Shown here in pieces: positions 13,526 through 13,831 of a stretch of DNA of 13,831 nucleotides. The notes beneath the pieces were generated by a model, which worked only from the letters and a program-made list of their open reading frames with translations, searched no databases and was not told the origin of the DNA. Position 1 is the first letter of the stretch. Every line of letters begins with the position of its first letter. A program made the translations under genes and the position numbers. Source of the stretch: Bacteroidales bacterium UBA5266 (lineage in GTDB: Bacteria; Bacteroidota; Bacteroidia; Bacteroidales; WCHB1-69). The stretch is from assembly GCA_002411545.1 (NCBI GenBank), contig DHTG01000013.1, forward strand, positions 3,466 to 17,296, in the 5' to 3' direction.

Positions 13526-13831
13526 AACTTTAAATCCTAAACCACCTGCTTACGTAAATACTGAAAGTACTGTATAAGTGGTAGTATTATATTTGTCTAA
13601 AGGTATTTACGTTATTGTTTTATGTTTTATTGTTTTTTATTTCTAAACATGTAATTGAATGAGAATAAGTGCAATAAAAACTCCAACAAAAAAATGTCCG
13701 TACGATTGTTAGGGCTGAAACTACTGACAAAAAATGATCTTCTCATGTTTTTACACATTTTTTAAGTTTTACAAAATATAACATTTTATCCTTTGTTTTT
13801 CGTATTTTCGTGTTTTTTCTTTCAAACAAAA
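13526..13831. other. Non-coding tail after the flippase gene
   Basis: I see no convincing gene in these 306 bases. They hold the inverted repeats described at 13552-13612, a -7-box match TATATTTG (13588-13595) lying inside those repeats, T-rich DNA at about 13613-13645, and AT-rich DNA to the window end. The next gene is out of view. Confidence 0.6.
13552..13612. repeat. Nested inverted repeats after the flippase gene, possible terminator
   Basis: ACGTAAATAC (13552-13561) is the exact reverse complement of GTATTTACGT (13603-13612), enclosing a 41-base loop. Inside, AATACT (13557-13562) can instead pair with AGTATT (13583-13588). A T-rich stretch follows. The position 26 bases after the flippase stop fits a terminator, but the stem is AT-rich and the loop is long. 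Confidence 0.4.

Noticed and set aside
13659..13712. 17-codon reading frame ending in CPYDC after the flippase
   Set aside because: Too short, no promoter or family resemblance; best explained as chance.

Overview
The window reads as chromosomal DNA from a member of the Bacteroidota, most likely the order Bacteroidales. The evidence is a low G+C content (roughly one third, estimated by eye), promoters with the Bacteroidota -7 box TAnnTTTG, almost no Shine-Dalgarno sequences, a type IX secretion (T9SS) cargo protein with a C-terminal sorting tail, the gliding/T9SS lipoprotein GldH, and Bacteroidota-type versions of RicT, MnmD, NAD kinase and DUF3127. I cannot name a genus from sequence alone. 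The genes look like ordinary housekeeping and envelope functions; I see no phage, transposase, CRISPR array, tRNA or rRNA.

Layout: 1-301 is a non-coding leader with a small hairpin and short repeats. A LysE-family exporter (302-940, +) converges on a minus-strand operon read from 3424 down to 961: pepE (dipeptidase E), a dihydroorotate dehydrogenase-like flavoprotein that lacks the catalytic Cys/Ser, and mnmD (tRNA wobble-uridine methyltransferase). A 568-base intergenic region (3425-3992) is rich in repeats: three 21-base tandem units, a near-perfect palindrome and two larger inverted repeats. Then follow a secreted T9SS cargo with a beta-propeller-like region and a thioredoxin/Omp28-like domain (3993-6188, +), a strong intrinsic terminator, and DUF3127 (6253-6639, +), an OB-fold-like protein ending in an SSB-type acidic tip.

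The second minus-strand operon, read from 10573 down to 6651, is ricT - gldH - PBP1A, linking a PSP1/RicT protein to the T9SS/gliding lipoprotein and a bifunctional peptidoglycan synthase. Divergent from it is a plus-strand operon (10711-13525): a small lipoprotein, NAD kinase, and a polysaccharide flippase. The two operons share a 137-base divergent promoter region. The last 306 bases hold inverted repeats and T-rich DNA but no gene.

Functional links: GldH and the T9SS cargo indicate an active type IX system; PBP1A, the flippase and the lipoproteins serve the envelope. I found no clear new multi-gene system. The most noteworthy items are the SSB-like tip of DUF3127 and the terminator just before it, the DHOD-like protein without its catalytic base, the extra dicysteine pairs of RicT, and the intergenic repeat family.
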